Assembly: GCF_041438865.1 (NCBI RefSeq)
Contig: NZ_CP109451.1
Coordinates: 248,001 to 312,000 of the forward strand
From: Streptomyces sp. NBC_01471
Lineage (GTDB): Bacteria > Actinomycetota > Actinomycetes > Streptomycetales > Streptomycetaceae
Direction: 5' to 3'
DNA: 64,000 bases
The notes under the pieces are model-generated. The model ran no database searches. It was not told the origin of the DNA and was given only the letters and a program-made list of their open reading frames with translations. The first letter of the stretch is position 1, and each line of letters begins with the position of its first letter. Shown in pieces: positions 26,981-34,389 of the stretch. Position numbers and translations under genes: made by a program.

Positions 26981-27153
26981 GAGGGGAGCTGGCTTCATGC
27001 GCGGCCGGCCAGTCATGCGCGCGCCGACCGCCTGCGACCACTGAAACCACCCTGAGGCGAAGATCAACAGTCACGCTGTGTAGGCGACGTGTAGGCGACC
27101 ACGCGAAGTGGGAGGTATACCTGACCGAGGATCTGAGACTCCGGGTCCGGGCC

Positions 27154-27473
27154 ATGCCGCCCTTCCAACGCGTCCGCTACGACATCCAGTGCGATCGATG
27201 CGCACCGGCCACGTCTACGGCATCTCCCTCGACCGCTGCGCCCCCCTGGCGGCCCCCGAAGCGGTGCTCTCCCCGTGCGAGCCGGAGTACCTCCGTTCGC
27301 GCAGCATCCTCGACGACGACCAGGACGCGGTCCTCATCGAGATGGAGCGGATCGACGGCTTGCTCCGCGGCTACCTCTCCGCCCGCGGCTGGGCGACCGA
27401 GCACACCTTCTGTTCGAAGCGCAGCTGCCTGCGCGAACTCGTCGCCGTCCGACCGGAACTGGCTCCGTCATGA
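27154..27473 (+). pseudogene. Possible frameshifted Cys-rich protein
   Basis: One frame begins MPPFQRVRYDIQCDRC and a second continues RTGHVYGISLDRCAPL through to EHTFCSKRSC and a TGA. Joined near base 27201 with one restored base, they give a protein of about 106 residues with paired Cys at both ends, a likely zinc-binding protein. The second frame alone could also start at an internal ATG. Family unknown. Confidence 0.4.
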
Positions 27474-27587
27474 CCGACCACGCGGCACTCGGCAATCCCC
27501 CGGAGGAAGTACCGGAACCCACACGAGTGATCGAACGCAGCATCACAGCACAGCATTCCCGGCCACACCAAGGGCCACTCGCCTATT

Positions 27588-27609
27588 CGAAATCAGGTTC
27601 TAGATTTCG
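27588..27609. promoter_or_regulatory. Inverted repeat upstream of the 27.7 kb operon
   Basis: CGAAATC and GATTTCG are separated by 8 bases in a locally AT-rich stretch 78 bases before the first start codon of the operon. A regulator site or promoter is likely; the protein that binds is unknown. Confidence 0.4.
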
Positions 27610-27687
27610 CCCCCGTGCACCCGTGACGGCGAAGGGAAAGGCCCAGTTACCCGATCACCTGTCCGCATCACGTCCCGAGGAGCACCC

Positions 27688-27831
27688 ATGCATCGCTTGC
27701 ACCGCCCTGCGCTCGTTCATCCTGCGTTCGAACATGCCGCCTGCCCCCCGGATACCTCCGCTCGCCCCGCTGACGGCCGCACCGGCTTCTTCACGGACGG
27801 TTCACGACCGGATACGAGGTACCTGACATGA
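27688..27831 (+). CDS. 47-residue ORF, possible precursor peptide
   Basis: The ATG lies seven bases after a strong CGAGGAG site, and the TGA overlaps the kinase start codon (ATGA). The peptide has a His/Pro/Ala-rich first half, one Cys at residue 19, and a C-terminal half rich in Thr, Asp, Gly, Ser and aromatic residues (GFFTDGSRPDTRYLT). Third-position GC is about 68%, below full genes but not random. Strength of the start and coupling argue that it is translated. It could be a RiPP precursor for the downstream kinase/Nudix/ABC genes or a leader ORF; no known precursor family matches. Confidence 0.5.
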   Translation: MHRLHRPALVHPAFEHAACPPDTSARPADGRTGFFTDGSRPDTRYLT

Positions 27832-28703
27832 CCGAACCCGCCAGCATCCCCGCGTCACTGGCCAGGTGGGTGGAATCCGTTCTGGGGCCGATCCAGGTCG
27901 TACGCGACGCCTCCCACGCGCGGACGGACTCTCAGGTGTGGGAGGTGACCAGCAGGGCGGGCCGTCACTTCGTGAAGGTGGCGCCCAGGCCGATCCTCTA
28001 CACCCGCGAGACACGGGCCTACCGTGAGTCCGTTCCCCGCCTCGGCCACGCCAACGCGCCGGTAATGAAGGACAGTTCGGCTGAACTGCTCGCCCTCGTC
28101 CTCACCGCCGTGGACGGCAACACCCTGGGGGGTGATACGGCACCCGCAGGACGCCGCGTCGCACACCAGCAGGCCGGCCGACTCCTGCGCCTCTTCCACG
28201 ATGCGCTGCCGAACCACCAAGCCCAGGCCGAGACCGCGAACACCATCGAGGACACGGTCACCGGGCTGGAGAAGCACATCGCCGCCGCAGGCAGCCATCT
28301 GTCCACCGCCGAAGCCGACATGCTCCGCAGCATCGTCAGCACCCTCCCCACTCTCGGACCGCTGCCCACCGGACTTCTCCACGGGGACTTCTGGGAACGC
28401 AACCTGCTCTGGAACGGCCGGCGCTGCGCGCTGATCGACTACGAACGCAGCACGCCAGGCCCCCTCGTCGCCGACTTCGTCAAACTCGCCACGGCCGCAT
28501 GGCCGGGCCACCCCCACCTGAACACAGCGCTGTTCACCGGCTACGGGCGTCAGCTCTCCCCCGTCGAACAGCAGGCGCTGACGGCCTTCGCCGCGGCGGA
28601 CGCGGCCGGCGCCCTGGCCTACGGCCCCCGCCACGGCGACACCCATGTGACCGCGCGCGGCCGGCGCACGGTCGAGCGTCTGGCACGGGAGGGGTGGCGA
28701 TGA
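27828..28703 (+). CDS. APH-fold kinase in exporter operon
   Basis: A 291-residue phosphotransferase with ATP-anchoring Lys50 (HFVKVAPR), a catalytic HGDFWERN loop (His185, Asp187, Asn192) and IDYE metal motif (Asp204): a complete active site. It is coupled on both sides, to the 47-residue ORF and to the Nudix gene. APH-like kinases occur in some peptide natural-product pathways (class V lanthipeptides, thioamitides), so modification of a peptide or a resistance role are both possible. Confidence 0.85.
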   Translation: MTEPASIPASLARWVESVLGPIQVVRDASHARTDSQVWEVTSRAGRHFVKVAPRPILYTRETRAYRESVPRLGHANAPVMKDSSAELLALVLTAVDGNTLGGDTAPAGRRVAHQQAGRLLRLFHDALPNHQAQAETANTIEDTVTGLEKHIAAAGSHLSTAEADMLRSIVSTLPTLGPLPTGLLHGDFWERNLLWNGRRCALIDYERSTPGPLVADFVKLATAAWPGHPHLNTALFTGYGRQLSPVEQQALTAFAAADAAGALAYGPRHGDTHVTARGRRTVERLAREGWR

Positions 28704-29167
28704 GCGAGCACCCCCAGCTGCTGACTGCCTGCGTGGCCCAGGTCCTGCTGCATGCGAACGGATCCGCCCTGTGCGTTCGCGGAAAACCCGGCGCGGCACT
28801 CGCCCAGGGAAGGCTGACCGTCCTGGGAGGCCGCCTCCAGGACGGCGAACCACTGGACCGTGCGGCACGGCGGGAAACGGAGAAGGCAACCGGAGTCCGC
28901 GTCAGCCCCACCCACCAGGAGTTCTGTGGACTCCTCCACCATCACGCCCCCGGAAGAACCGACCAGATCACCGCCGTGTTCGTGGCGCAGTCCTGGACCG
29001 GTGAGCCGAACAACGCCGAGCCACACAAGCACCAAGGACTCTTCTGGGTGTCGATGGAGAATCCCCCGCCGGACTGTCACCCCGACACCACCGCCATCTT
29101 CCAGACGCTCACCGAGGGCCCCTCGTACAGGGCACTGAACTGGATCAGCCCGGGAGGCTCCCTGTGA
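28700..29167 (+). CDS. Nudix-fold protein with altered Nudix box
   Basis: A 155-residue protein aligned to the Nudix box from Gly44 (GRLQDGE) to Val66. The canonical REUxEExGU reads R-E-T-E-K-A-T-G-V: both central metal-binding Glu are replaced by Lys62 and Ala63. Normal pyrophosphohydrolase activity is therefore doubtful, and binding or a changed reaction is likelier. ATGA overlap with the kinase upstream and GTGA overlap with the ABC gene downstream. Confidence 0.8.
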   Translation: MSEHPQLLTACVAQVLLHANGSALCVRGKPGAALAQGRLTVLGGRLQDGEPLDRAARRETEKATGVRVSPTHQEFCGLLHHHAPGRTDQITAVFVAQSWTGEPNNAEPHKHQGLFWVSMENPPPDCHPDTTAIFQTLTEGPSYRALNWISPGGSL

Positions 29168-31152
29168 AACGCTTCTTCGGGCCCGTACGGATGGCTGAAC
29201 CCCAGGTCTCCGACGCCGAACAAGAACTCTTCGGCGGACCGCTGCGCTACGACATGGGCTGGGCCGAACACGAGCACGCACGACTCGACTTGACGATGCT
29301 CTCGGCCATCCGCGCCATGCCCCGGTTGGTCGGCGGCACCCTGCGCCGCGCCTGGTCCGTGGACCGGCCGGCCCTGCTCGCTGTCGGGTTCAGTGAGATC
29401 GGGCAGGGCATCGCGGCGGCCGTCAGCCTGCTGGCAGTCAATGCCGTGATGCACGCCCTCCTCGGTGGCGGCACACCGGACCACCGCTTGCACAAGGCGC
29501 TGCCCGCGCTGATCGCCGCAGCCATCGTCGCGGTCGCCAACGCCGCCCTCGCCGGCTGGTCCACCTCCCGGGCCGGACGTCTGGAGCCGCTGGTCGAGCG
29601 GGTCGCGACGACCGAGTACCTGGCCGCTGCCACGGCGGTGGAGCTGGAGGCCATCGAAGACCCCGAGTTCCGCCGGCTGATCGACGTCGCGCAGTACGGC
29701 GCCGCGTCCGCCCGCCGCATGATCAGTGCCTGCGTCGCCGCCCTGAACGGCACGATCTCCCTGATCGCCACCGCCAGCATCCTCACCGTGCTGCACCCCG
29801 CTCTGCTGCCCATGCTGGTCCTGATCGCGGCTCCCCGCGGCTGGGGGGCCATGCGGGTGGCCCAGGAACGCTACGTCTCGGCGATGAACTGGATCGAGCA
29901 CCTGCGCGCGAGCCGCCTCATCGGCAACCTGCTCACCGAGCGCACTGCGGCCCAGGAGGTGCGGATCCACGCCGTCGGTCCGTTCCTCCTGGACAAGTAC
30001 CGGGACATGGCCGAGAGCGCCGAGGCCGAGCAGAAGCGCCTCGCCAACGGCAAGGCGCTCACGGAACTGGTGGCCGCAGCCCTGTCCGGGGTGGCGATGG
30101 CCTGCACGTACGCGGTGATGTTCTGGCTGGTCATGACCGGGCGCATGAGCCTGGCCGTGGCCGGGACCGCCGTGATCGCGGTCCGTTCCGGCTCGGCGAG
30201 CCTGGGCGCGCTGGTCATGAACGTCAACCAGCTTCACGAGGAGTCCCTCTACGTCCAGGACCACGACCGGTTCCTGAGCGTCGCGGCGGGCCGCGCCATC
30301 CCGGCCGGCGGCGGCCCGGTGCCCCGCAAGGCCGGCCAGGTCGACCTCGACAAGGTCACCTACCGCTATCCGGACCGCGACGAACTGGCACTGGACGGGG
30401 TCTCGCTCACCCTCCCCATGGGCTCGGTAACGGCGGTGGTGGGTGAGAACGGCTCGGGTAAGAGCACCCTCATGAAGGTCCTGGCGGGCCTGCTGCTCCC
30501 GCAGAGCGGCACGGTCCACTGGGGCGAGGCCGAGCTGTCGAGCCTGGACCGGGCCGAGGTGTTCGACCGCGTCTCGCTGCTGACGCAGGATTTCCAGCGC
30601 TGGCCGGTGACGGCCGCCCTGAACATCCGCATCGGCCGCCCCGAACACCCGGCGACCGACGACGAGCTGCGCTCCTCGGTCGACTACGCCGGGGCCTCCC
30701 CCGTCATCGCGAAACTGCCCGAAGGACTGCGGAGCCTGCTGGCCCGGATGTTCCGCGGTGCCACGGAACTCTCCGGAGGTGAGTGGCAGAAGATCGGCCT
30801 GGCTCGCACCCACTGGCGCAGCTCCACATCGGACGCGGACAGTGTCCTCATCGTCGATGAACCCACCTCTGCCCTCGACCCCGAGGCGGAAATCGCCGCC
30901 TTCGACCGCATCCGCCGGCTTGCCGGGCCCCATCGGGCGGTCGTCCTCGTCACGCACCGCATGTCCGGCGTCCGGCACGCCGACCAGATCTACGTCCTCG
31001 ACCGGGGCCGTCTCGCGGAACAGGGACACCACGACGAACTGATCGCAGCCCAGGGCCGCTACGCGTCCATGTTCGACGCCCAGGCCGCTCAGTACGCACC
31101 CGGTCCAAGCATCCCGAGTCCCGCCTCTCCGACCGTCACAGATCCCGTGTGA
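29164..31152 (+). CDS. ABC exporter, fused permease and ATPase
   Basis: A 662-residue half-transporter: six membrane helices in about residues 65-360, then an ATPase with Walker A GENGSGKST (427-435), signature LSGGEWQ (536-542), Walker B VLIVDEP (561-567) and His598. The type I exporter layout fits export of a peptide, lipid or drug. It starts at a GTG inside the Nudix stop and is the fourth member of the coupled chain, so it probably exports the product of this cassette. Confidence 0.9.
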   Translation: MKRFFGPVRMAEPQVSDAEQELFGGPLRYDMGWAEHEHARLDLTMLSAIRAMPRLVGGTLRRAWSVDRPALLAVGFSEIGQGIAAAVSLLAVNAVMHALLGGGTPDHRLHKALPALIAAAIVAVANAALAGWSTSRAGRLEPLVERVATTEYLAAATAVELEAIEDPEFRRLIDVAQYGAASARRMISACVAALNGTISLIATASILTVLHPALLPMLVLIAAPRGWGAMRVAQERYVSAMNWIEHLRASRLIGNLLTERTAAQEVRIHAVGPFLLDKYRDMAESAEAEQKRLANGKALTELVAAALSGVAMACTYAVMFWLVMTGRMSLAVAGTAVIAVRSGSASLGALVMNVNQLHEESLYVQDHDRFLSVAAGRAIPAGGGPVPRKAGQVDLDKVTYRYPDRDELALDGVSLTLPMGSVTAVVGENGSGKSTLMKVLAGLLLPQSGTVHWGEAELSSLDRAEVFDRVSLLTQDFQRWPVTAALNIRIGRPEHPATDDELRSSVDYAGASPVIAKLPEGLRSLLARMFRGATELSGGEWQKIGLARTHWRSSTSDADSVLIVDEPTSALDPEAEIAAFDRIRRLAGPHRAVVLVTHRMSGVRHADQIYVLDRGRLAEQGHHDELIAAQGRYASMFDAQAAQYAPGPSIPSPASPTVTDPV

Positions 31153-31175
31153 CCCCTCACGATGAAAGGAGCACC

Positions 31176-31320
31176 GTGACGACTCCTCCCACCACCGAAC
31201 TGCACGAAGCCAGCGGCCTGCGCCAGCAGCTCGCCGACCGGCTCCTGGCCGCCGGGCACATACACCGCGATGGGCTGGACCTGACCACACCGCTCCGCAC
31301 GGGGCGGCCGGGCGCAAGGT
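31176..31320 (+). pseudogene. Truncated ORF with methyltransferase-like N-terminus
   Basis: A GTG nine bases behind AAAGGAG opens TTPPTTELHEASGLRQQLADRLLAAG. The start resembles the first helix of PCMT-like (protein isoaspartate-type) methyltransferases of peptide gene clusters. Beyond about 45 codons the frame turns into Gly/Arg-rich noise and runs over the end of the opposing regulator gene. A rearrangement has probably removed the rest. The family call is weak. Confidence 0.4.
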
Positions 31321-31396
31321 CACACGGCGGACGAGGGGGTGGTGCGGCCGGACGGTGGCTGAGCGCGGCCCGGGGTACGGGGCGCCGGCCCACCGC

Positions 31397-32785
31397 TCAG
31401 ATGGCGCTCTGCGGGTGGGGGGCCGTGGCGGAGCGCGGAGGCCAGGCCTGCGGGGCGAGGATGCCCAGGACGTACGCGCGGGCCACGAGGGCGGGTCGGG
31501 TGGCGGCGCCCAGGATGTCCCGCAGCCTGCTGAGGTGGTAGTCGACGGTCTGCCGGGACAGCCGCAGCGAGGCGGCGATCTCCCCGTTGCTGCGGCCTCC
31601 CGCGAGCAGGGACAGGATGCGGACCTGGCTGGCGGTCAGTGGCGGATACGCCTCGTGCGCGAGCGCCTGCTGCGTGACGACCGCCCAGACACTGGCGGCA
31701 CGGGCCGAACCCCGGCCCACCGTCGTCAGTTGCAGCCGGGCCCGCCGTTGCCGGCCGAGACCGTCCACCAGCACGGCGGAGGTCTCTGCCCGCCTGCTGC
31801 GCCGGGCTATGAGGTCCTGCCATCTGCTGTGCAGTACCGCGAGTTCGGGGGCGGGCGCCAGCACGGTGTGGGCGGGCCGGCCGATGAGGTCCGACAGCCT
31901 GGTCTGGAGTAATTCGGCGGCGGCGACGCTCGCCTGCCGGATCCGGCCGCCTGCGGAGATCAGTGCGCAGGGCAGCCCGCTGTGGTCGCGCAGCGCGTGC
32001 AGATGGTCCTCGGCCTCCCGGCGCTGCTGCAGCGCGTGGGTGTAGTCGGTGATGTCCACGTAGATGCCCGCGACGCAGACCTGACCCTGCTCGCGGACGG
32101 GAAAGCGGTGACCGGCCGCGTGGCCGGCGCTGCCGTCGGAGCGGTGGTAGCCGATGGTGTGCCGGACCGGTTTGCCACGGGACAGGATGTCCCGGTCGAG
32201 GGCGAGGAACTGCGCCGTGTCGGCCGCGGTGTTGAAGTCCCGCACATTGCGTCCGACGATCCCCTCGGGCGTGGTCCCGTACAGATGCGCGTAGGCGTGA
32301 TTGGTCCAGAGGTAGTGGCCTTCCCCGTCCCGGATGAAGGCGGCGGCGGGGGCGAAGTCCGCGAACGCATCGAACCGGCGCGCTGCGACGGCGTCCGGCG
32401 CGCCGATCTCCACGGCCAGTCCGCGGGCCCCGCCGTGGTCGTGGACGTCATCGAGGGACTGGCTGACGTCGAAGACCCGGCCGTCGAACCGCGCCTGCCA
32501 GTGGCGGACTTCGGGCGGATGCCGCGGCGCGGCGCAGTCCTGCCGCACGGTGTCGAGGAACCGCTGCGCCGTCCGCGGGTCACCGAAGGCGCCGCCGCCG
32601 CTCTCCACGACCCGCATCTCCGCGTCGGCCTCCCACCAGGACACCGGGAGGTGTTCCAGCAGCGCTTTGAGTCCGGTCTCGTCCACGACGGCCTTTCTGT
32701 CACGAAGGGTTTCCATGAGGTTGCTCAGCGTGTCATGGCCATGGGTTTCCCGTGCAGCTCCCGCGTATGCCCGATTATCGGCCAC
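31397..32785 (-). CDS. PAS-LuxR transcriptional regulator
   Basis: A 462-residue regulator. A PAS-like sensor spans about residues 135-245 (FAPAAAFIRDGEGHYLWTNH), a second PAS-like part about 255-350, and a LuxR helix-turn-helix the last 70 residues (LTASQVRILSLLAGGRSN; EIAASLRLSRQTVDYHLSRL). PAS-LuxR proteins such as PimM activate polyketide clusters, so this is a likely pathway regulator. Start may be 23 codons downstream. It lies between two transporter cassettes and faces away from the ATP-grasp operon. Confidence 0.85.
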   Translation of the reverse strand: MADNRAYAGAARETHGHDTLSNLMETLRDRKAVVDETGLKALLEHLPVSWWEADAEMRVVESGGGAFGDPRTAQRFLDTVRQDCAAPRHPPEVRHWQARFDGRVFDVSQSLDDVHDHGGARGLAVEIGAPDAVAARRFDAFADFAPAAAFIRDGEGHYLWTNHAYAHLYGTTPEGIVGRNVRDFNTAADTAQFLALDRDILSRGKPVRHTIGYHRSDGSAGHAAGHRFPVREQGQVCVAGIYVDITDYTHALQQRREAEDHLHALRDHSGLPCALISAGGRIRQASVAAAELLQTRLSDLIGRPAHTVLAPAPELAVLHSRWQDLIARRSRRAETSAVLVDGLGRQRRARLQLTTVGRGSARAASVWAVVTQQALAHEAYPPLTASQVRILSLLAGGRSNGEIAASLRLSRQTVDYHLSRLRDILGAATRPALVARAYVLGILAPQAWPPRSATAPHPQSAI

Positions 32786-33024
32786 TCTGCGAGGCGCCCA
32801 GGGGGCCTGTACCGCACGGCACCCGCCCTACGTGAGCCCGAAACCTTCACACCACCCGTACGAGTCCGACAACTCTGGCGTTTGCCTGATCATGCACCCC
32901 TCTCCGTGGCACATCGGGACCCCGCCCTGCTGGTTCGCTTGAGGGGAGGGCCAGAGGCGGAAATGTCCGCCTGTTCCCGCCCGTTCCGCTGCCCCGTTCC
33001 CGTATCAGAAGGAGTCGGATTTCC

Positions 33025-34389
33025 GTGAGCAAGGTGCTGTTTGTGCATGCCAAGGGCGGACCGCCGCTGGGGTACGCCCTGTCACGGGTAGCCGCCAGGT
33101 CGACAGTGCACCTGCTGGCACTCAGCGCGCTTCCGCCCACCGCCGCCGAGGCGGCCGAGCGCTTGTGCGCCTCGGTCCTGGTCCCCTTCGGTCCTGACCG
33201 GAACGACCTGGTGTCCCTGATAGCGGCCCACGCCCGGGCGGTGGGCGCGGACGCGGTGGTGACGTTCTCCGAGTACGCGGTCGTGGCGGTCGCCGAAGCC
33301 TGTGAGGAGCTCGGCCTGGCGGGCGCCGGCCGCTCCTGTGTGCTGGCCCGCGACAAGCGGCTGATGCGTCGCGCCTGGGACGAGCACGGCATATCCCAGC
33401 CGCGGTGCCGGCCGGTCGCATCGGCGGAGGATCTGACCGACGCGACCGGGACCCTCACCTTTCCGCTGCTGCTGAAGGCTGCCTGGAGCGCCGGTTCCAC
33501 CGCGCACCAGATCATCCGCTCCGCACCGCAGGCGCGGGCGGCCTGGGAGCGGGCGCGCCAGGTCATGGCCGAATCCGCCCTGCTGGGGTACGCGGAACTC
33601 CATGTGGCGGACGCCGGAGCCGACTTCCTGGTCGAGGAGATCGTGCAGGGCTCCCCCGGGGAGTGGTTCGGGCAGCCCGGGTGGGGTGACTATGTCAGCG
33701 TCGAAGGCGTCGTCGTGGACGGCGACTTCCGCCCTGTCTGCCTCAGCGGCCGTATGCCGACGGTCGATCCGTTCACCGAGCGCGCCGGAATCGTGCCGGC
33801 CTCGCTGCCGCACGACGCCCAGGAGCGCGTCGTCGCCCTCGCCCGTGCCGCCGTCGACGCGCTCGGCCTGGAGAACTGCGGGACCCACACCGAGATCAAA
33901 CTGGGCTCGGACGGCCGGATGTGGGTGATCGAGACAGCCGCACGGTTCGGCGGTGCGATGACCGTCCCGCAGATCGAGGAGGTCTTCGGCCTGGACATCA
34001 TCGGGATGCTCGTCGATCACCTCCTCGGGCGCCCCGTCTCCTGGCCTGCGCGGGCCCGCACTCCCGACGAGGCGCGCGGCGCGTCCGGTTCGCTCGTCGT
34101 GCTGGCCGTGGACGGCGCGGGCGACGCCTGGCAGGACCGGCGGCTCTGGGACTTCCCGACGGTGGACAAGGCCGTTCCGGTGAGTCCGGGCAGCCGGCTG
34201 TCAGTGGTGGCGGAGAGCTCGCTCCCCGACGGCACCCCGGTGCCCGTGTACGACCCGGCCGCGGGCGCCAACACCATGGCGGCGCTCTGCCTGCTCTCCG
34301 CAGCCGACCCCGAGACCGTGCTCCGGGACCTCCGGACCCTGGTGGACGCCCTGCCGCAGATCCTGCCCCCCGCCGGGAGCCCGGCATGA
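33025..34389 (+). CDS. ATP-grasp ligase (amino-acid ligase-like)
   Basis: A 454-residue ATP-grasp enzyme. It has a pre-ATP-grasp Rossmann part (to about 100), ATP-contact Lys111 and Lys151 (LLLKAAWSAGS), hinge VEEIV (203-207), and metal/phosphate residues Glu290 and Glu303 with Arg307 (IETAARFGG in place of EINPRLGG). The set matches L-amino-acid or dipeptide ligases related to carnosine synthase and BacD. It would join a carboxylate to an amine through an acyl phosphate. First gene of a three-gene coupled unit. Confidence 0.85.
   Translation: MSKVLFVHAKGGPPLGYALSRVAARSTVHLLALSALPPTAAEAAERLCASVLVPFGPDRNDLVSLIAAHARAVGADAVVTFSEYAVVAVAEACEELGLAGAGRSCVLARDKRLMRRAWDEHGISQPRCRPVASAEDLTDATGTLTFPLLLKAAWSAGSTAHQIIRSAPQARAAWERARQVMAESALLGYAELHVADAGADFLVEEIVQGSPGEWFGQPGWGDYVSVEGVVVDGDFRPVCLSGRMPTVDPFTERAGIVPASLPHDAQERVVALARAAVDALGLENCGTHTEIKLGSDGRMWVIETAARFGGAMTVPQIEEVFGLDIIGMLVDHLLGRPVSWPARARTPDEARGASGSLVVLAVDGAGDAWQDRRLWDFPTVDKAVPVSPGSRLSVVAESSLPDGTPVPVYDPAAGANTMAALCLLSAADPETVLRDLRTLVDALPQILPPAGSPA

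Noticed and set aside
27688..27831. Calling the short ORF a lasso or lanthipeptide precursor
   Set aside because: No lasso cyclase, LanM/LanC or HopA1-type gene is adjacent, so no class can be named.
29077..31323. 748-codon minus-strand frame
   Set aside because: It lies fully antisense to the ABC exporter, whose motifs are unambiguous.
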